Shown here: piece by piece, positions 56,046 through 59,740 of the stretch | How positions within the stretch are numbered: the stretch's first letter is position 1 | How the letters are laid out: the number at the start of each line of letters is the position of its first letter | Assembly (NCBI RefSeq): GCF_001591005.1 | Contig: NZ_BCTY01000020.1 | Span: 1 to 59,740, forward strand | Direction of reading: 5' to 3' | Source: Sphingomonas sanguinis NBRC 13937 | GTDB taxonomy: Bacteria; Pseudomonadota; Alphaproteobacteria; Sphingomonadales; Sphingomonadaceae | Length of the DNA stretch: 59,740 nt | Translations under genes and position numbers: made by a program | The notes under the pieces: model-generated | Databases searched by the model: none | What the model was told of the DNA's origin: nothing | Seen by the model: the letters and a program-made list of their open reading frames with translations, nothing else

Positions 56046-57241
56046 TAGTCGGCTAGCCTGAGGTCGCGCACATCACCCGAGGCCATCGTCAGCTTTACGA
56101 GGGTGCCAGCAGGCCGGGAGCGCACTTGCCAGAGCTCCCCACGCGTATAGTTCGCATCGATCGAATGGCCGTTCACCGCCACGATCCGGTCGCCGACCGC
56201 CCAGCCAGCCTTTTCCGCGGGACTGTTCGCCGCCACATGAACGACGGTGAGCGCCGTTGGTGAGGCTGCGAGGCCAAGGCCGCTACGGTCCTTCAGCATC
56301 GGCAGGCGACGACGAGGACCGAGTGGCCGGAGCCACACGAATCCGGCGGTCACGTCGAACACCACGTCGAATTGAGCGATCAGCGGTAGGCCGACATTGC
56401 CAACCGTGCTGGTGGAGAGCCAAGCTCTCATCCCGAGTGTGGGGACGTTCGAGACGCCAAGCCCTTCAATGTTGATGTTCTGGGTTGTGAAAGCATCGTT
56501 GACTCGCACGCCATCGACGCCGCCGATCGCCGCGGTCGAGACGAGCTTCCCGTTCAACAGCCCTTGATCGCGGGCATAGGCCGACGAGAGCATCAGCGCG
56601 GCCGAGCTGCCAAGATCGATCATCAAGGGCACGGGAGACAGGCCCTCGACGGAGGCCCGGATGAACAGCTCCTGCTTGGCACCGCGTCCGAGCGCGACAG
56701 CGCGCCAGTCGGGGCCGGCGAGAAACGTGCCTGACTTGACGACCGCCATACGCCTGTTCGCGAAATCGAGCGCGATGCAGCTGCCCGTGAACATATCGGC
56801 ACCGAGGAGAACGTCGATCGGTCGTCCGAAGGCCGCCGACACTGAACTCAGATCACCAACAACGGCAAAGGGTAAGCGACGGGTTTCGCGGGCGAGCTGT
56901 ACGTCGATGTCGCGGACCAGCAGCACCGGGGCCTTGGCGCTCAGCCCGCTAATCATGCGCCGCTCACCATTGTTCAAGCCGAGCTTCGCCGCGAGCGCCG
57001 TGCTCATGATCGACGCGCCGCTGCCACTGTCGAGCACCGCCCGCGCCGGCACTCCGCGCACTTGTGCCGAAACAAGGAGGGTATCACCCGTGCCGACTTC
57101 CAGCGGCTCCCATTCGAGGTGAGCCGCGCCGAAGTTCCACGAGGCCGCAGACCGGGAAGTCTGTCGCGCGAGCGTTGGAGAACCGAGCACCAAGCCGGTT
57201 CCACAGGCCACCAGCCGCGCCACTAATGAGCGTCGAGACAT
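56039..57241 (-). CDS. Exported retropepsin-like aspartic protease with PDZ domain
   Basis: 400 aa from the ATG at 57241; the frame beyond is unlikely to be coding. Signal sequence MSRRSLVARLVACGTGLVLGSPTLA. Two aspartyl-protease-like halves: RAVLDSGSGASIMST (D-S-G) and LMIDLGSSAALMLSS (D-L-G, where the usual Ser/Thr is Leu, so the second site may be weak). The C-terminal PDZ domain (SPAEKAGWAVGDRIVAVNGHSID, about residues 320-390) binds substrate or membrane. Such proteins are periplasmic. It shows no obvious link to metals. Confidence 0.8.
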   Translation of the reverse strand: MSRRSLVARLVACGTGLVLGSPTLARQTSRSAASWNFGAAHLEWEPLEVGTGDTLLVSAQVRGVPARAVLDSGSGASIMSTALAAKLGLNNGERRMISGLSAKAPVLLVRDIDVQLARETRRLPFAVVGDLSSVSAAFGRPIDVLLGADMFTGSCIALDFANRRMAVVKSGTFLAGPDWRAVALGRGAKQELFIRASVEGLSPVPLMIDLGSSAALMLSSAYARDQGLLNGKLVSTAAIGGVDGVRVNDAFTTQNINIEGLGVSNVPTLGMRAWLSTSTVGNVGLPLIAQFDVVFDVTAGFVWLRPLGPRRRLPMLKDRSGLGLAASPTALTVVHVAANSPAEKAGWAVGDRIVAVNGHSIDANYTRGELWQVRSRPAGTLVKLTMASGDVRDLRLADYY

Positions 57242-57503
57242 ACCGATTGCTTCAACACGGGCCGTCAAAAAGCCACCTCCAGCCCCCCGTCCGCAGGAGA
57301 GCAAATTGCGGTTACATGCTCTAGCAACTGGAGGAGCAAGGGTTTTTGAAGCGCCCGAAATGCTATCCTGTTCAAATGCCCTCTCGAAAATGAGCAGTTG
57401 AGGCAGGTCAGGAACCGGTCGAATAAGACCGAAGTAGGCAATTTCGCTTGCGCGACCTTGGCGAGCAGGACCCCAGTTCACGAAGAAACGTGAAGCTATC
57501 GCC

Positions 57504-57725
57504 TCACCCGCAGCAGCCCGCCACAGTCCCGTTTGCTTTCGCTTCCTGGATCGGAGGGCATGGGACATCGCCAAATGAGCAGAACACGCAGCAGTCGCCA
57601 GCCAGGGGCCGCAGCACCACCGCGCAATGCCGGCAATCATAGAAGAATTGGCAGGCGTTGGTGGGCATCCTTTCGGTGGCCACCCCGCCGCATTTGGGAC
57701 AGGTCAGGGTTGAGGTGAGCTGCAT
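57504..57725 (-). CDS. Small Cys-rich GDCC-motif protein of the second mer locus
   Basis: 73 aa, ATG at 57725 overlapping the merT stop (TGATG). A zinc ribbon half-site TCPKCGG, then CQFFYDCRHC and the characteristic GDCCVFCSFGDVPCPPIQ, ending AGCCG: eleven cysteines in 73 residues. Proteins with this GDCCVFCSYG-type motif are often encoded next to merT and related mercury genes and presumably bind Hg(II) or another thiophilic metal in the cytosol. The function is otherwise unknown. Confidence 0.8.
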   Translation of the reverse strand: MQLTSTLTCPKCGGVATERMPTNACQFFYDCRHCAVVLRPLAGDCCVFCSFGDVPCPPIQEAKANGTVAGCCG

Positions 57726-58141
57726 CAGGAAAGCGCGTTCATCAGCGGCGCTTCTAGGAGGTCCCAGGCGAACGCGATAAGCGTCAGAACCGTTCCAATC
57801 GCGAGCAGGATAGGTGTCGCGCGCGAGGGCAGCGGCATTGTGCAGGACCGGTCCCCAGCACAGGACCTCCGCCGCTGCGCGTAGGCCCACCACCCAGCAG
57901 CCAAGCCGATGAGGGAGGTCGCCGTTAGCGGCCACCGTAGTGGTATCAGCGCGGCGAAGTTGCTGGACAGGCCCGCCCCCAGGCCGAGCGCCGCGAGTGC
58001 GAGGGGCAGGACGCAGCATGACGCCGCAGCTAGAACAGCGGCTAAGCTCGCAAGCGCGCCGAGGACGGATAGCCCCGTGTCGGCGCGACGTCGTGACGTT
58101 GGTGCGCCTAGGGGTTCACGCGGGATGGTCTCTTGGTTCAT
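57725..58141 (-). CDS. merT: MerT-like mercuric transport protein (second mer locus)
   Basis: 138 aa. Three membrane helices; the first holds the Hg-accepting vicinal cysteines (LAAASCCVLPLALAALGLGAG), and a loop pair lies in RRRSCAGDRSCTMP. Only distantly similar to the merT at 10076. No merP or merA follows; the downstream partner is the GDCC protein. It is divergent from the second merR across a 19-bp-spacer promoter, so it is probably still mercury-regulated, relying on the transposon's MerA for reduction. Confidence 0.87.
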   Translation of the reverse strand: MNQETIPREPLGAPTSRRRADTGLSVLGALASLAAVLAAASCCVLPLALAALGLGAGLSSNFAALIPLRWPLTATSLIGLAAGWWAYAQRRRSCAGDRSCTMPLPSRATPILLAIGTVLTLIAFAWDLLEAPLMNALS

Positions 58142-58165
58142 CTATCGCCTCTAGCGGGTTAGCCC

Positions 58166-58196
58166 GTTATGCATCCTGTAGTGACTACAGGAGCAA
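58166..58196 (-). promoter_or_regulatory. MerR-controlled promoter of the second mer locus
   Basis: Minus strand -35 TTGCTC (58191-58196) and -10 CATAAC (58166-58171) are 19 bp apart. The spacer holds the dyad CTGTAG-N3-CTACAG (58176-58190), the same half-sites as the operator at 10516-10530. The two MerR proteins could therefore cross-regulate each other's targets. Confidence 0.82.
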
Positions 58197-58203
58197 GCAA
58201 TAT

Positions 58204-58620
58204 ATGCGCGTTGAGGAAAGCATCACGATCGGCGAGCTGTCTCGCCGGACTGGCGTGAATATCGAGACGATCCGGTACTTCGAGCGCGTTGGTGTTCTCG
58301 CAACGCCACCCCGCACAAGCGGCGGGCGGCGGGTATATGGGACCGGTCACGTCCGCGCACTTGGGTTCGTCCGTCGCGCGCGCGAACTCGGCTTCTCCCC
58401 GGCCGAGGTGCGCGCGATCCTGTCTCTTGGCGGTTCTGCGCAGGCGTCATGCAGTGAGGTCCGCGAGATCGCGGCTCACCATCTAGAGCGTGTGCGCGCT
58501 AAGATGGAGGATCTGGCGCAACTAGAAAGCCTGCTGGCTGCGACCGTCGACCGTTGCGAAGGCGACGGGGCGGCGAGGTGCGCCGTGATCGACTTGCTGA
58601 ACCAACATTCGACTGCGTAG
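58204..58620 (+). CDS. merR: MerR, second mercury-responsive regulator
   Basis: 138 aa, ATG at 58204. Winged helix VNIETIRYFERVGVLATPPRTSGGRRVY. The three MerR cysteines are present: SAQASCSEVREIA (about 81), ATVDRCEGDG (about 117) and AARCAVIDLL (about 125), the Hg(II) set. Divergent from the second merT. It has an operator half-site identical to that of the transposon mer promoter, although the proteins differ substantially. Confidence 0.9.
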   Translation: MRVEESITIGELSRRTGVNIETIRYFERVGVLATPPRTSGGRRVYGTGHVRALGFVRRARELGFSPAEVRAILSLGGSAQASCSEVREIAAHHLERVRAKMEDLAQLESLLAATVDRCEGDGAARCAVIDLLNQHSTA

Positions 58621-58693
58621 ATGTCGCATCGCACCCCGTACTCGCGCAAACGGTCGATAACGGAGCCGATCACCATCACCACGGCACGCGGCC

Positions 58694-59740
58694 CTAGCCA
58701 CCTATGTGGACGTTGCGCATCACGAAGCCGCTTTTCGGAAGCGCTGGCAGCCTGGCGAAATCGATGCTCAGGTCTTGGTCCGGTACGTCATAGCGCATCG
58801 CGTTGACGAGGAGGTGTGCCGCCACCTTCATGATCGCGAGGACGATCCATTCGCCGGGACAGCGATGGCCGAGATAGTGATCGCCGCCGCCCTGCGGAAT
58901 GAAGTTGAAGGAGTCTTCGTCCCAAGCCCTGAAACGCTCAGGGCGAAACTCCTGGGGGTCGGCCCAGGTCGCTGCGTCGTGATTGCTCCCATAAAGGTCT
59001 AGCACCACTTGACGCCCTTCCGGAAAGGCCATCCCCTCCCACTCGAAATCTTGGCTCGCGCGCGCCACCACAGCGGGAAAGAAGGGATAGAATCGGCGGA
59101 CCTCTTGGACGAAGAGCTCGGCATAGTCCGGCTGCTGAACCAAGGCCGCCCTGATCCCTGAACAGGTTTGCAGCGCGTGGGCGACGAAGGTGATGTACAC
59201 TGCGATCGCGACGGTCGGGCGAAGGACATTTACCAGTTCGACCGCTGCGACGTGCGGCGAAAGAAGATCGTCGTGCCGGTCGCGATGCCAGGCTATCGCG
59301 TAAGCCGCGGTCCCCGAGCCCGAGCCGATGCTCCCGGCCCGAATGCCTTCAATGATCCGCTTCGCCCATGCGTCGACGCGACGACGGGCCAGCCGTGACC
59401 GAAGATGCCTTGGGCTCGCCGAGCCGGCGGCGTCGAACAGCGCCCGCAGCTCGCCCGCGCGGTTGCCGGCTTCATCGTCCGGAAGAGGAACTCCCGCCCA
59501 AGCGCATACCGCTCGCGTCAGCGGCTCATGCAACTCGTCATAGAAGACGATCTCTCCTTTGCGCGTCCAGCCCGGCACCGCCCTGCGCCACTCGGCCTCG
59601 AACAATTGCGCCAGCGCCCGCACGCGCTCTGGTGTCATCAGGCCCATGAACATCTGCTTGCGGTGCCGATGGGTCTCGCCGTCCAGACCCTGAACGCCGC
59701 CTTGGCCCAGCAGTGTCTTCTGAATAGCGACCGGCATGGT
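58694..59740 (-). CDS. CYP152-type cytochrome P450 peroxygenase (5' end outside the window)
   Basis: The C-terminal 347 or more residues. Family features: KTLLGQGGVQGLDGETHRHRKQMFM, VQEVRRFYPFFPAVVARASQDFEWEG with the Arg-Pro region that binds the fatty-acid carboxylate in CYP152 (P450 BS-beta, SP-alpha), and the heme ligand in PQGGGDHYLGHRCPGEWIVL. These enzymes use H2O2 to hydroxylate or decarboxylate fatty acids and need no reductase. The visible Met near 59737 is probably internal, since homologues have about 70 more residues before it. No link to the metal genes is apparent. Confidence 0.9.
   Translation of the reverse strand, partial: TMPVAIQKTLLGQGGVQGLDGETHRHRKQMFMGLMTPERVRALAQLFEAEWRRAVPGWTRKGEIVFYDELHEPLTRAVCAWAGVPLPDDEAGNRAGELRALFDAAGSASPRHLRSRLARRRVDAWAKRIIEGIRAGSIGSGSGTAAYAIAWHRDRHDDLLSPHVAAVELVNVLRPTVAIAVYITFVAHALQTCSGIRAALVQQPDYAELFVQEVRRFYPFFPAVVARASQDFEWEGMAFPEGRQVVLDLYGSNHDAATWADPQEFRPERFRAWDEDSFNFIPQGGGDHYLGHRCPGEWIVLAIMKVAAHLLVNAMRYDVPDQDLSIDFARLPALPKSGFVMRNVHIGG

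Noticed and set aside
1..59740. CRISPR array or rRNA genes
   Set aside because: No regularly spaced identical repeats with unique spacers and no rRNA-like segments were seen.

Overview
The window is about 60 kb of high-GC accessory DNA. Gene content and codon use point to an alphaproteobacterium, most likely a sphingomonad (Sphingomonas, Sphingobium or Novosphingobium type). Almost every gene serves metal or metalloid resistance, transposition, or plasmid/ICE maintenance, and there are no housekeeping operons, so I read it as part of a resistance plasmid or integrative element. This is inference from content; no complete replication or conjugation module is visible.

Layout. 0-1.6 kb: the start of an IS transposase, a membrane protein, a small protein and an HU homologue. 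1.7-5.05 kb: arsenic operon arsR-arsC-arsB-arsN2-arsH (minus strand) with an ArsR-type dyad touching the arsR start codon. 5.16-11.76 kb: a Tn3-family mercury transposon in which merA-merP-merT and divergent merR lie between tnpA and tnpR. 11.8-13.85 kb: a gene cut by that transposon, nested hairpins, a winged-helix (Rep-like) gene with repeats upstream, and an Abi_2/HEPN abortive-infection gene. 13.9-23.9 kb: a nickel/cobalt-type island with an RcnR-like repressor, tandem G-tract operators, an NreB-like MFS exporter, CzcCBA, a HupE/UreJ protein, a membrane-anchor protein and small exported proteins.

24-32.6 kb is a maintenance and defence region: a large ParB-like protein, an HNH protein, a DUF3768 protein, a VbhA-like/Fic pair, a decayed SRAP gene beside a tRNA-like remnant, and an orphan fliE. 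Several structured leader sequences lie here, and two of them are homologous to each other while preceding unrelated small genes. One 20-bp palindrome with a CACGTG core, resembling parS, occurs twice (13.87 and 24.05 kb), on either side of the Ni/Czc island.

32.66-39.08 kb: a second Tn3-family transposon with perfect 38-bp inverted repeats carrying sulfide/persulfide detoxification (TauE/SafE exporter, rhodanese, BigR-type repressor, persulfide dioxygenase). It abuts a 5'-truncated third tnpA (39.08-40.74 kb). 40.9-52.9 kb: a long minus-strand Zn/Cd/Pb-type array (czcC-czcB-czcA, SRPBCC protein, two MliC-like lipoproteins, ZIP, CDF, P-type ATPase, HAD phosphatase), with most junctions overlapping by 1-4 bases. 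52.9-56 kb: cytochrome c-FTR1 (PbrT-like) permease plus CDF exporter, divergent from a CadR/PbrR-like MerR regulator. 56-58.6 kb: an aspartic protease-PDZ protein and a second, merA-less mer locus. The window ends inside a CYP152-type P450.

Together the genes sense metals (ArsR, three MerR-type and RcnR-type regulators, each beside a recognisable operator), move them across both membranes (RND, P-type, CDF, ZIP, MFS, ArsB, MerT) and convert them (ArsC, MerA, ArsN2, ArsH). Functional calls come from reading motifs; no database search was run.
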